This document shows, piece after piece, positions 1 through 7,823 of a stretch of DNA of 53,958 nucleotides. The notes under the pieces are model-generated. The model was not told where the DNA came from. It saw only the letters and a list, made by a program, of their open reading frames with translations, and did no database searches. The stretch's first letter is position 1, and each line of letters begins with the position of its first letter. The stretch covers positions 1-53,958 of the forward strand of contig JADGOG010000004.1 in the NCBI GenBank assembly GCA_017883065.1, written 5' to 3'. Origin of the DNA: Acidimicrobiales bacterium (lineage in GTDB: Bacteria; Actinomycetota; Acidimicrobiia; Acidimicrobiales; RAAP-2). Position numbers and translations under genes: made by a program.

Positions 1-279
1 GGCATCGATGTCTCCGACTCCGTCCGCCAGTTCGACCGATGCGAACAGGGCGAATCCGATCCCAGCGCCTATCAGCCCACCTCGCAGGCCAAACGACATG
101 GCCAGAAGTGCGATGGGCAGCGAGTAGAGGATGTCGACGGCCTCGCCAGAGGCGTCCGTGAAGAGCCGAGACACGGTGACCCCAGCAAACAGTCCGCACG
201 CGACGAGCAGTGCCATCCGTGAATGTGATCGATACCAGGGGAACGAGCCCCCAGATCCGCGCTCTTCGCTGGACGTCAT
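1..279 (-). CDS. Partial membrane sensor protein, N-terminal segment
   Basis: This gene is open at the left edge of the window; only the first 93 codons are present. It starts at ATG 279 with a strong purine-rich ribosome site (GGGGGAGG) about 7 bases upstream. After about 20 polar residues it has two hydrophobic stretches, around residues 22-37 and 48-80, the second containing DILYSLPIALLAMSFGLRGG and then a glycine-rich helix. This pattern is typical of the multi-helix membrane module that precedes histidine kinase, GGDEF or PP2C output domains in actinobacterial sensors. The output domain lies outside the window, so the signalling type cannot be told. The call as a membrane protein is firm; the call as a sensor is inference. 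Confidence 0.6.
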   Translation of the reverse strand, partial: MTSSEERGSGGSFPWYRSHSRMALLVACGLFAGVTVSRLFTDASGEAVDILYSLPIALLAMSFGLRGGLIGAGIGFALFASVELADGVGDIDA

Positions 280-712
280 CTACTCGCCTCCCCCAGGGAG
301 CCTCACAGACTGACCCATCTTGACGCCAGAGTAGGAAGTCCCGAAGCAACTACATTCCCCAGCTCTGGCTGTGGGACGGTATCCGAGCCAGCCGACCACG
401 TACACAGTCGGTGCAGGCTGCAATGGTGACTACCCCGGCGCATCTCTCCGAGATCACGTCACGCACTGCGGTGACACCGTGCATCTCGGCCACGCCTCGG
501 CCGCTCATCATGCACGAGGGACGGTACAGCCGCCCCCGGAATGGCGGGGCACACTCCGTCCCCGCTGGGGCACACGCCATCGATCGAGGCGGACGGCCCT
601 TCACGGCGGACCGCATGATCGGGGAGCGCGGCGATCCGTGACGGTCGGGGACCCCCACAACCACAACTACGAGCGGCTGTGGGGGTCCCGCCGCTCATCG
701 GGGCAGTCCGGC
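280..712. other. Intergenic stretch without a supported gene
   Basis: Between the start of the membrane protein and the end of the PepSY-like gene I see no reading frame with plausible protein character or ribosome site. The only clear structure is the 12-bp hairpin at 648-689, described separately. Confidence 0.5.
648..689 (-). terminator. Hairpin terminator of the PepSY-like gene
   Basis: A perfect 12-bp stem, GGGACCCCCACA paired with TGTGGGGGTCCC, encloses an 18-base loop. It begins 23 bases beyond the stop codon of the minus-strand gene at 713-1198. There is no T-run, as is common for high-GC actinobacterial terminators. Confidence 0.7.
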
Positions 713-1198
713 TCAGTTCGTCGACGTGGTGGGTGACGCCGAGTCGCTGGGAGCCTGACCGCCGGCGGGGCCGGCACCGAAGCCGGACACCGTGGTGATC
801 ACCCCGAAGCTCGAGTTGAGCTCGACGGTGACGTCCGTGCCATCGGACTTCTTCATGTGGACCTCGTACGGGGAGGCACTCGCCGAGTTGGTCTCGGCCC
901 GGATGACCGTGGCGCCCGGAACTGCAGCGGTTGCAGCCGCGGTGGCCTTCTGGAGGTCGGTGCCGGTCAACAGTGTCTCATTGGGTCCGTGGGTCATGGT
1001 CGCCGGATCTCCGGCGGCGCCGGCGGGTGGGGCGCTCGTGGACCCGCCAGAAGGGGCCACGGTGCTCGACGCACCTGACGCAGGACTCGTCGACGAACTG
1101 GTGGCAGCCGACGCGACGCCGGCGGCGCCCAGACCTGCACCGGCAACGATGGCACCGGTGACGAGCGCTCGACGGAGCATTCTTGGCTTCGGGGACAT
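713..1198 (-). CDS. Secreted PepSY-like domain protein
   Basis: This 161-residue protein has a signal peptide at residues 1-31 (basic SPKPRMLRR, then an Ala/Gly/Val core ending GVASA). A Ser/Thr/Ala/Pro-rich linker covers about residues 32-65. A small folded domain follows, in which LQKATAAATAAVPGATVIRAE and then YEVHMKKSDGTDVTVELN match the helix plus strands of PepSY modules. The C-terminus is again low complexity. It is probably exported and either membrane-near or free in the wall. PepSY domains are thought to inhibit proteases or bind ligands; its substrate is unknown. The start is supported by AAGGAG seven bases before ATG. It is a single-gene unit ending in the hairpin at 648-689. Confidence 0.75.
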   Translation of the reverse strand: MSPKPRMLRRALVTGAIVAGAGLGAAGVASAATSSSTSPASGASSTVAPSGGSTSAPPAGAAGDPATMTHGPNETLLTGTDLQKATAAATAAVPGATVIRAETNSASASPYEVHMKKSDGTDVTVELNSSFGVITTVSGFGAGPAGGQAPSDSASPTTSTN

Positions 1199-1487
1199 GG
1201 TGGACTCCTTGTTTCAGTTGCTCCAAGGCTTTCCTGGAGCAGGCCCACCATCCCCGGTCAATATGAGGCCCGGCTGCCTCTCGACTGCGAACATCCTGAG
1301 AGCGTCTCTCCGCCGGTAGGTTCACCCATTCCCCGGGCAGAACAGCCGGAGTTCAAGGAGTTCGCGCTGGGAGTCTCACGCCGTACCCAACAGGCGGGAT
1401 TGCCCCCGGCCGGGGAGAGGTGATCGCCCCCGCCGTCGGAAGCAGGTCCCAGAACTCGGGAATGCTCGTTCGGGGCCGCCTGTCCCG

Positions 1488-1925
1488 TCAGGCTTCGCCC
1501 GGCACGATGTCGGGGCCGGGATCCTCTCCACCGACGGCCACAGCCAGGCGATCGAGATAGTGGTCCCAACCGTCCGTGTGGTCGGACACTGCGTCGTCTG
1601 GCAGCCCACGATGCACGAGGCGGACTCGCGTCTTGTCGCCGTCGGGAATCAGGGTGATCTCGATCTCCGTCGAGCCGGCCGGGATGGGGTGGCCGGGCTC
1701 GTCCCACCCGAACGAAAAGACGACTCGCTCGTCTGGCACCACCTCGACGAACTCACCCGCCGAGGGGTGTCGACCTCCGACCAGGACTCGATAGGCGCCG
1801 CCGGCCCGGGCGTCGAGCTCCGCTTCGGTGCCCATCCAGCGGATGTGCTGCTCGGGATCGACGAGGAACGGGAAGATGGTCGCCGGGCTGGCGCCGATCA
1901 CGACCTCTCGAGTCAATTCAGCCAT
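1488..1925 (-). CDS. AHSA1/SRPBCC domain protein
   Basis: This 145-residue protein has the AHSA1-type START-like fold: an N-terminal strand (TREVVIGASPATIFPFLVDP), the signature around HIRWMGTEAELDARAGGAYRV, then GEFVEVVPDERVVFSFGW and a C-terminal helix (DHTDGWDHYLDRLAVAVGG). Such proteins bind small hydrophobic ligands in a cavity; no catalytic residues are known for this subgroup. The ATG at 1925 overlaps the end of the upstream ArsR gene by eight bases and has GAAAGGA before it, so it is translationally coupled. ArsR-AHSA1 pairs are common two-gene operons in Actinobacteria and Proteobacteria. The inducer and ligand are not known. Confidence 0.85.
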   Translation of the reverse strand: MAELTREVVIGASPATIFPFLVDPEQHIRWMGTEAELDARAGGAYRVLVGGRHPSAGEFVEVVPDERVVFSFGWDEPGHPIPAGSTEIEITLIPDGDKTRVRLVHRGLPDDAVSDHTDGWDHYLDRLAVAVGGEDPGPDIVPGEA

Positions 1926-2277
1926 CAGTGGTTCCTTTCTCTTGTCTCGCCTGCATATCTCGTGCCTCTTGTGGCATCTGTTCGGCGGCTTCGGCCAGGT
2001 CCCGGAGGCGACCGAGGCTCTCGGTCCAGTAGCCGTCGAGGAAGCCGCGGAGTCTGGCCATCTCGGCGTGGTTGGCCCGGTAGAGTCGCCGGGTCCCATC
2101 GCGCCGCTCGAGGACAAGCTCCGCCTCCCGAAGCACGCCGAGGTGTTGGGACACCGCCGACCTGGTGATGTCGTCGAACCTGGCGGCAATATGGGACGCG
2201 GGCATCTCCGCGGACCAGACCATGCGGAGGATCTCTCGGCGCCTGGGCTCTGCCAAGGCTTTGAAGGCGGTGTCCAC
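1918..2277 (-). CDS. ArsR-family transcriptional regulator
   Basis: This 119-residue winged-helix regulator begins VDTAFKALAEPRRREILRMV. The recognition helix region is ASHIAARFDDITRSAVSQHLGVL, and the wing is AELVLERRDGTRRLYRAN. It lacks the CxC metal motif of ArsR/SmtB metal sensors, so it belongs to the group that pairs with AHSA1 proteins. I chose GTG 2277 because family members start right there and because a TTGACA/TACACT promoter would place transcription start on this codon (a leaderless message). An ATG at 2295 in the same frame is the alternative and would add six residues. It likely represses itself and the downstream AHSA1 gene through the palindrome at 2298-2309. Confidence 0.85.
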   Translation of the reverse strand: MDTAFKALAEPRRREILRMVWSAEMPASHIAARFDDITRSAVSQHLGVLREAELVLERRDGTRRLYRANHAEMARLRGFLDGYWTESLGRLRDLAEAAEQMPQEARDMQARQEKGTTDG

Positions 2278-2314
2278 GGGTCTCAGTGTAAGCATCTACT
2301 TACGTAAGTGTCAA
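2277..2314 (-). promoter_or_regulatory. Promoter and operator of the arsR-AHSA1 operon
   Basis: On the minus strand TTGACA (2314-2309) is followed after 18 bases by TACACT (2290-2285). The GTG start at 2277 lies about seven bases after the -10 box. The spacer contains the perfect 12-bp palindrome ACTTACGTAAGT at 2298-2309, a good ArsR-type operator that would block RNA polymerase. Confidence 0.6.
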
Positions 2315-3118
2315 CTGTCATACCAATCTGGTCGCGGGCAGTCCGAACGGTGGCCGCTCGATCCAGGGCTCGTTGCCGACTCCGGCCACCGTCCTCCACC
2401 TGGAGCGTCGCGTGCCCTTCGCTGGCTCTGCTCGAAGCTCTCGGCGCATCCGGTCGGAGTGATCGGTCAGTGGGGACCGGGGGAGTCGACCGGCGACATC
2501 AAGTCCCATGAGCCCGTGCCGCCCTTGTGGCGACCGCAGCGGCACCATTCGCCGTGAGAGCGGGCGCCGGCTCAGCCGGTCCCGACAGAACCGTTCGGCG
2601 TGCCGTTCAGCACCGACCGGGACTCCGATACCCGGCATGTCACCTTTCGGGCAAGGATGGAAGCCGAGCGGAATCGATGGGGCAGGGCGTGCGGTACCCG
2701 TGCTGATCTGCCGCAATTCTTGACCTGACATAATATACATTATCGGCGCTCGAATCCGGGAATGCCCTACCTGGGCACGCCGTGGCGTTCACCTCCAACC
2801 ATCAATGCACCCTACGAACGGCTGGCGAAACTGCAGAGATCGGTCGCCACGGCTGGCGAACCATCCGACGAGGACCGTCAACCGATCGTCCAACTCGTGC
2901 GTTGGCGGCGGCGCCCGTCGCACAGGTCCGAAGGTCCGTCCAAGGGCTCTCCGAGAGGTCTCCCCGGCGAATGGCCACGTTGTGCGCCGCAATCCCGTGG
3001 GGTTCGTTCCCCTTCCTTTTCGTCACTGTGACGTAACCGGTTGATCGGTAGCGCTCAAACCGCACCTCTCCGAATTCTGACCAGCGATCTAGGGTCGCAC
3101 TGACAGAGAGGAATTCCC
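2278..3118. other. 840-bp stretch without a supported gene
   Basis: Apart from the arsR promoter, I see no convincing reading frame on either strand; the candidates are Arg/Ser/Pro-rich and lack ribosome sites. Two structures stand out: the AT-rich near-palindrome ATAATATACATTAT at 2730-2743 and the palindrome CGTCACTGTGACG at 3021-3033. A decayed gene or a regulatory region is possible. Confidence 0.4.
3021..3033. promoter_or_regulatory. Palindrome CGTCACTGTGACG, possible operator
   Basis: Perfect 6-bp arms surround a single central base, about 85 bases upstream of the small gene at 3119. The same arms occur again at 3707-3719, at the start of the next gene pair member. A shared DNA-binding regulator would explain both. 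Confidence 0.35.
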
Positions 3119-3310
3119 ATGCCAATGGACTTCAATTTCACCACTGAACCTGAAGAGCATCCCGTGTACCACGTTCTCTATGAGTGCACCGAGGCGCGCA
3201 ACATCCAGGAGCCGCACCATCAGCGCAAGGTGCCGCCGGCCAGCGACAAGCGTCGGCCATGCCAAGTGTGCCTGGACACGGTCGGCGCTTGGCTGGAGAC
3301 TCTCGGCTAG
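3119..3310 (+). CDS. Small Cys-containing protein, unknown function
   Basis: This 63-residue protein starts at ATG 3119 with GAGAGGAATT just upstream; a second in-frame ATG two codons later is also possible. It contains three cysteines (VLYECTEARN near residue 22 and the RRPCQVC pair near residues 48-51), with a His pair between them (EPHHQRK). A single zinc site built from Cys and His residues is therefore possible. There is no signal peptide and no membrane segment. I do not recognise the family. The ribosome site, the even amino-acid use and the ordered C-terminal helix (LDTVGAWLETLG) support a real gene. Confidence 0.6.
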   Translation: MPMDFNFTTEPEEHPVYHVLYECTEARNIQEPHHQRKVPPASDKRRPCQVCLDTVGAWLETLG

Positions 3311-3361
3311 CACTCCACATCGTTGAGTCGACGGCGGTCTGGTCGACCGGATCGGGGCGGG

Positions 3362-3775
3362 TCACTGCCGAACCGGCTCGACGACCACTCCCACCAGGTC
3401 CTGGGCCGCCTCCAGTAGGTGCTCGAAGGCCGCCTTGTACTCCTTGGCACCGGAGGCCCCGGCCAGATCCGCCTCCACGTCCTCCACGGCGGACTCGAGT
3501 CGGTACAACCGATCGTGCACTTTCCGGAGCTCGTCTTCGGACACGACAACCTGGCCGGCCGGGATCATCAGCGAGTCGGCCCGACGCCTCGCCTCATAGG
3601 CCCGTTGACGGTGCGACGCACTGCAGAACTTCCGTGGACGGCCCGCTCCGGGAAACTTCGGCAGTGGTCGGTGACACCACCCACACCTGGGTGCATCAGT
3701 TGGTTTCGTCACGGTGACGATAGTAGGGGGACCGGACCACACTGGCGGTGACCGTTCCTGACCGCCGCGGGCCAA
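3362..3775 (-). CDS. Zinc-finger plus coiled-coil protein, unknown function
   Basis: The frame has 137 codons. Its core is a treble-clef-like zinc finger (CGWCHRPLP, then RKFCSASHRQRAYEARRR), giving Cys-x2-Cys, Cys and His ligands. After it come about 75 residues of heptad-like helix (SEDELRKVHDRLYRLESAVEDVEADL), probably a coiled coil. Proteins of this shape occur widely in Actinobacteria next to unrelated genes and are thought to bind nucleic acid; that is inference. The start is uncertain. The first 21 residues look unstructured, and GTG 3712 directly before TKPTDAPRCGWC is a good alternative. That codon lies within the palindrome at 3707-3719, which would then act as an autoregulatory operator. 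Confidence 0.65.
   Translation of the reverse strand: MARGGQERSPPVWSGPPTIVTVTKPTDAPRCGWCHRPLPKFPGAGRPRKFCSASHRQRAYEARRRADSLMIPAGQVVVSEDELRKVHDRLYRLESAVEDVEADLAGASGAKEYKAAFEHLLEAAQDLVGVVVEPVRQ
3707..3719. promoter_or_regulatory. Palindrome CGTCACGGTGACG, possible operator
   Basis: It has the same 6-bp arms as the site at 3021-3033 and differs only at the central base. It covers the alternative GTG start of the zinc-finger gene on the minus strand. Confidence 0.35.
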
Positions 3776-3793
3776 GGCCCGACGCTCCGCAGC

Positions 3794-4207
3794 TCAGCTG
3801 CGGTCGATCGCCACCACCGGGATGACCCGGTCGAGGCCCTCCTGGTACTCGTTGAAGTTCGGGAACTGCTCGGCGTGGGCGGCGAACACCCGATCCCGCT
3901 CGCGTCCGGTGACGACCGAGGCCACCGCCTCGAACTCCTCATCCCCCAGTTCCACCGTCACCCGGGAGTCGGCCACCACGTTGTGGTACCAGTTGGGATT
4001 GGTGGGCAGCCCGGCATTGGAGGCGAAGACGAAGAGACGGTCGCCTTCGATCCGGCACATCACCGGGTTGACCCGGGTCTGACCGGACTTGGCGCCGATG
4101 GTGGACAACAGCACCAGCGTGGCCCCTTCGAATGGGCCACCGACGACACCGTCATTGGCTCGGAACTCCTCGATGATCCGGGTGTTGAAGTCGTTCGCGT
4201 CAGCCAT
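3794..4207 (-). CDS. DDN-like deazaflavin (F420)-dependent oxidoreductase
   Basis: This 137-residue protein has the split beta-barrel of the DDN/F420-dependent nitroreductase family. It opens with ADANDFNTRIIEEFRANDG, then has GGPFEGATLVLLSTIGAKSG (the strand and loop that contact the deazaflavin), followed by PNWYHNVVADSRVTVELG. Family members use reduced F420 to reduce activated double bonds or nitro groups, or in some cases only bind F420 or biliverdin. Start 4207 fits the family N-terminus; ATG 4231 and 4252 are in-frame alternatives. The fbiC gene at 35 kb shows that this genome makes the F420 chromophore. The physiological substrate is unknown. Confidence 0.85.
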   Translation of the reverse strand: MADANDFNTRIIEEFRANDGVVGGPFEGATLVLLSTIGAKSGQTRVNPVMCRIEGDRLFVFASNAGLPTNPNWYHNVVADSRVTVELGDEEFEAVASVVTGRERDRVFAAHAEQFPNFNEYQEGLDRVIPVVAIDRS

Positions 4208-4430
4208 CTGGTTCTCGGTCCGTTCATCCATCGGGTCTCTGTCGATCTTCATGGTAGGGGGTCCGGGGCGGAGCGTCCGGGACCGTACCGGGCCACCGGG
4301 CGACCATGCCGTCGCCCACGTCGGACGGCGCCGCGGCGACCTCCACCGGACGATGCCGGCGGGCCGGCCGAACGACCGCCGCCGCGGCGATCGGCCTCTT
4401 CGGCCGGTATCCTCGCTGGGGAGCACGGAC

Positions 4431-4682
4431 ATGGACTACGAACCCGATGAGCTGAACTTCGAGGACCTCTACGATGACGACGTCTTCTTCCGTACCTGCG
4501 GGAAGTGCGGTGCGCGGACCTCACCACGATGGTCCGAGTCGTCCTGCCTCGAGGAGGCGCGTCGGTACGGATGGCGCCGGGTCGCCGCCACGGACCGGCC
4601 CGGTGCGCGGCGCATGGATCTGTGCGGGGCTTGCGCGGCCGATGCCGGCCTCGGCCCTCCCCTCGCCCAGTGGGGGTGGTGA
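4431..4682 (+). CDS. Small zinc-ribbon protein
   Basis: This 83-residue protein has an acidic N-terminus (DYEPDELNFEDLYDDDVFF), then CGKCGART and, 40 residues later, LCGACAADAG. The two Cys-x2-Cys pairs should hold one zinc ion in a zinc-ribbon. No membrane part is seen. GGGGAGC stands just before ATG 4431. Its stop overlaps the GTG start of the methyltransferase gene (GTGA), so the two are translationally coupled. A role as a partner or regulator of that enzyme is suggested by this arrangement only. Confidence 0.7.
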   Translation: MDYEPDELNFEDLYDDDVFFRTCGKCGARTSPRWSESSCLEEARRYGWRRVAATDRPGARRMDLCGACAADAGLGPPLAQWGW

Positions 4683-5437
4683 GCCCGCCGGCGGGTGACG
4701 TCGACTACGCCCGCTACGGCATCGGCTACGCCGGGCACCGCCGGGCTGACCCGCGCATCGCCGCCCGGATCCTCGAGGCCCTCGGAACTGCATCCACGGT
4801 GCTCAACGTGGGGGCCGGAGCCGGGTCCTACGAGCCCGACGATCGTGCCGTGGTATCGGTCGAACCCTCCGAGGCGATGATCGCCCAACGGCCGACGACC
4901 CCCCGACGAGTCGTCCGCGCCGTGGCCGGGTCGCTGCCGCTGCCCGACCGGGCGGTGGACGCCTCGATGGCCACCGTCACCGTTCACCAGTGGCCCGATC
5001 CGCTGGCCGGTCTGCGTGAGATGCGGCGGGTCACCGCAGGGCCGGTGGTGGTCCTGACCTTCGACCCCGACTGCCTCGACCGGCTGTGGTTGGCCGAGTA
5101 CGCACCCGACGTCTACCGGGCCGAGGTAGCCCGCTACCCCACCGTCGACGCCCTCGTGGCCGCGCTCGGCGGTGACGCCGTGGTCGATCCCGTCCCGGTG
5201 CCCTTCGACTGCACGGACGGCTTCACCGAGGCGTTCTACGGCCGTCCCGAGGCCTTCTGCGACCCTGGCGTCCGCCGGTCGCAGTCGGCGTGGAGCTTCG
5301 TCGATCCCGTGGTCGAGGCCGGCTACGCCGCCGACCTCCGCCGCGACCTGGACTCGGGCCGGTGGGACGAGCGGTACGGGCATCTCCGTACCGAGGCCAC
5401 CTTCGACGGAGCCCTGCGCCTGGTGGTCAGCCGCTGA
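4679..5437 (+). CDS. SAM-dependent methyltransferase, class I
   Basis: This 252-residue protein begins at GTG 4679, overlapping the preceding stop. Motif I is VLNVGAGAGSYEP (SAM binding), followed by an acidic end of strand 2 (VSVEPSEAMI), then SLPLPDRAVDASMATVTVHQWPDP as motifs II-III. This is the common Methyltransf_11 layout. The C-terminal half (CTDGFTEAFYGRPEAFCDP) resembles the substrate cap of small-molecule methyltransferases. The substrate cannot be told. Its stop faces the convergent nitroreductase gene with a small hairpin between them. Confidence 0.85.
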   Translation: MSPPAGDVDYARYGIGYAGHRRADPRIAARILEALGTASTVLNVGAGAGSYEPDDRAVVSVEPSEAMIAQRPTTPRRVVRAVAGSLPLPDRAVDASMATVTVHQWPDPLAGLREMRRVTAGPVVVLTFDPDCLDRLWLAEYAPDVYRAEVARYPTVDALVAALGGDAVVDPVPVPFDCTDGFTEAFYGRPEAFCDPGVRRSQSAWSFVDPVVEAGYAADLRRDLDSGRWDERYGHLRTEATFDGALRLVVSR

Positions 5438-5452
5438 CCCCGGTCAGGGGTC
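5436..5452. terminator. Small hairpin between convergent genes
   Basis: GACCCC and GGGGTC flank a 5-base loop exactly where the methyltransferase and nitroreductase genes converge. The stem overlaps both gene ends and could serve both directions, but it is short. Confidence 0.4.
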
Positions 5453-6103
5453 GACCGTCTCGGCGAAGGGCCGCCGCTCGCCCCCGATCACCGAGACCAG
5501 CCGGCCGAGGTCGGCCCGTTCGGCCACCGCCTTCTTCCGGCCCAGCGGGGCGGGCGACCCCAGGTTGACCCAGCCGAGGAGGTGCTCGTGCTCGCTCAGC
5601 CCGAACAGTGACCGGACCGGGTCGGACCCGAGGACCTGGGCGCTCTTCCACACCGCGCCGCATCCGAGGCCGGTGGCGGCCAGGACCATGGCGTACCCGG
5701 TGCACGACGCCGAGGCCACCTGCTCCCACACCGCCACATTGGACGACGGGTCGGTCGAGGCGATCACCATCACCGCGCAGGGGGCGGCGAACGCCTTTCC
5801 CCGCATCTTGACCACCACCGCCTCGGGCAGGTCCTGACCGCGTTGATCGTGCAGTCCGGCCACCAGCGCGTCGCCGAAGGCGTCCCGGCCCTCTCCGGCG
5901 ATCAGTGCGAACCGCCAGGGCCGCAGGCCGCCGTGGTCGGGGACCGTGGTCGCCGCTTCGAGGATCCTCTCCAGATCGGCCGGACCCGGGGGCGACCCGT
6001 CACGGGCCGGCTCCGGCCGTTGGGCCACCAGGCCGTCGACCCAGCTGCCGTCCGCCCGGTGCCCGACGACGTCGCTCACCGGGCGGATCCCCCTGCCGTA
6101 CAC
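5444..6103 (-). CDS. Nitroreductase family protein
   Basis: The frame gives 219 residues. The FMN-dependent nitroreductase fold is shown by LERILEAATTVPDHGGLRPWRFALI near the N-terminus (FMN phosphate and ring contacts), CTGYAMVLAATGLGCGAVWKS in the middle, and LGWVNLGSPAP near the end. The PDHGGLRPWRF pattern is that of the YdjA-like short nitroreductases, whose natural substrates are mostly unknown. They reduce nitro compounds or quinones with NAD(P)H. The start is uncertain. The first 15-20 residues are not conserved-looking, and GTG codons a little downstream are possible. Confidence 0.85.
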   Translation of the reverse strand: MYGRGIRPVSDVVGHRADGSWVDGLVAQRPEPARDGSPPGPADLERILEAATTVPDHGGLRPWRFALIAGEGRDAFGDALVAGLHDQRGQDLPEAVVVKMRGKAFAAPCAVMVIASTDPSSNVAVWEQVASASCTGYAMVLAATGLGCGAVWKSAQVLGSDPVRSLFGLSEHEHLLGWVNLGSPAPLGRKKAVAERADLGRLVSVIGGERRPFAETVDP

Positions 6104-6196
6104 CTCGTGCGCTCCGCGACCATGGCCTGAGCGTAAACCCCCGGCCCGTGTGTCGCGGTCGATCCGGAAGATGGTCCCGGCGGCCCCACCCGGGCG

Positions 6197-7624
6197 CTAC
6201 TGGCTGGCGCTCGAGCCCAGGGTGGCCGTCACGGTCATCTGGGTCTGTTGCCGATACAGACCGATGGTCACCTTCCTGCCGGGACGGTCGGCCTGGATGG
6301 CGGTGGCCAACTGGTCGGCACTGGTGACCGGCTTCCCGTTGAACGTGGTGATCACGTCCCCTTGCCGGACGCCGGCGGTGTCGGCCGGCGCCCCGCTGAC
6401 CACCGACAGGACCAGCGCCCCCTGGGTGGGGACGAAGTTGTAGGCGCTCCGGAGCTGACTGGTGAGCGTCTCCACGTCCACACCGAGGTAGCCCGACCTG
6501 GTCGGTGTCTTGGGCCCGATCGACCGGTTGCGGAGAGCGGGCAGCTGTTGGAGGATCTTGTTCGAGGGGATGGCGAAGCCGATGTTCTGGGCCTGAGACG
6601 ACCCGTCCGCACTGGCGGCCACCGCGGTGTTCATCCCGATGACCCTCCCGGAGCTGTCGACCAGGGGCCCGCCCGAGTTGCCGGGGTTGATGGCCGCGTC
6701 GGTCTGGAACATGTTGGTGAGCGTCTCCGAGGAGGTGCCCGACGAATTGCCCGCCTGCACGGTGCGGCCGGTCGCCGAGATGATCCCTTGGGTCACCGTG
6801 GGAGATCCCGCCGACAGCCCGAGGGCGTTGCCGATGGCCACCACGGCATCACCCACCTGCACGTTCTTCGAATTCCCGTAGGTGGCGGTGGGCAGATTGG
6901 AGGCCCCGTTGATCTGGAGGAGGGCGATGTCGTTGGTCGGATCGGTGTCGATCAGTGTCGCCGGCATCGAGGTGAGCTTGCCCCAGAGCGTGACGGTGAT
7001 GGTCGTCGCCCCGGCGATCACATGGTTGTTGGTGATCACCTCGCCGCCCGAGGTGATGATCATCCCGGTTCCCTGGTCCTCCTGGACACCGCCGCTGGTG
7101 CCGCCCAGGAACGACGGGGATACCGGTGTCTGGGACTTGGCGTCGATGGAGACGACGGCCGGCAGCACCTTGTCGATGACCGTCTCGATGTTGGTGGTGC
7201 CGTTGAGGAGCGCCGGCCCGGCCGAGATCTCCTTGACCGTGGTCGACCCACCGCCGACTCCGATGGCGGCCACGATACCGCCGCCGACCAGGCCACCGAT
7301 CAGTGCGGCCGACACGGCCACCACCGCCCACAGCCACCCGGGGCGGTGCGCCTCCTTGGCCGGGGCGACCTCGGGAGCCATGGTGGAGTCCCCCACCGGT
7401 CCCCACACCGGCACGATGGTGGTGGAGGCCGGGGCCAGGGCCCACGGGGGCTCCGGAGCGGACTGGTCGGCTGCCGAGGAGTCCGGGGTGGACGGATCGA
7501 CCGATGCCGGTCCGAGCGGCACCGCCCGGGAGGGGGCGTCAGCGGGCCCGGCAGCTGCGGTCTCGCCCGTATCGGAGAGACCGTGCTCCCCCGGTGCCGG
7601 GCCGTCGGCTTCCGATTCCTGCAT
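6197..7624 (-). CDS. Membrane-anchored HtrA/DegP-like serine protease with PDZ domain
   Basis: This 475-residue protein has a Pro/Ala-rich cytoplasmic N-terminus (1-95), one membrane helix (about 97-120), a trypsin-like domain and a C-terminal PDZ domain (about 385-470, with GVRQGDVITTFNGKPV). The catalytic triad is visible: His201 in ITNNHVIAG, Asp232 in NDIALLQI and Ser317 in NPGNSGGPLVDSSG. It should act outside the membrane on misfolded or signal proteins, as known for mycobacterial PepD/HtrA. ATG 7624 is preceded by GAGGAGG at good distance; a GTG one codon upstream also fits. It is divergent from the gene at 7824. Confidence 0.9.
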   Translation of the reverse strand: MQESEADGPAPGEHGLSDTGETAAAGPADAPSRAVPLGPASVDPSTPDSSAADQSAPEPPWALAPASTTIVPVWGPVGDSTMAPEVAPAKEAHRPGWLWAVVAVSAALIGGLVGGGIVAAIGVGGGSTTVKEISAGPALLNGTTNIETVIDKVLPAVVSIDAKSQTPVSPSFLGGTSGGVQEDQGTGMIITSGGEVITNNHVIAGATTITVTLWGKLTSMPATLIDTDPTNDIALLQINGASNLPTATYGNSKNVQVGDAVVAIGNALGLSAGSPTVTQGIISATGRTVQAGNSSGTSSETLTNMFQTDAAINPGNSGGPLVDSSGRVIGMNTAVAASADGSSQAQNIGFAIPSNKILQQLPALRNRSIGPKTPTRSGYLGVDVETLTSQLRSAYNFVPTQGALVLSVVSGAPADTAGVRQGDVITTFNGKPVTSADQLATAIQADRPGRKVTIGLYRQQTQMTVTATLGSSASQ

Positions 7625-7823
7625 CACACGCCTCCTCGCACGTCCGCACGCCCGCCGATCCGGCTGGGCAGGTGCCCGGTGCGCCGTCGGTCACAGCCTG
7701 GTCATCGTAGGGTGCGCCGGGAGGTCCCGGCCTCGCTTCCGGACGGTTCTTACCTCCTTCTTAGGCCTGGCAGCACCCGGTTTTCCCGGACGGGTCGGCG
7801 ACGGCAGTAGCCTGTCCGCCGGT

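Noticed and set aside
2318-2740. Minus-strand frame of 140 codons beginning near the AT-rich palindrome
   Set aside because: It has no ribosome site, its composition is Arg/Pro/Ser-rich and there is no recognisable fold. A decayed gene cannot be ruled out.
2744-2775. T-loop-like CTCGAATCC sequence
   Set aside because: The flanking stems do not pair and no cloverleaf can be drawn. It is not a tRNA.
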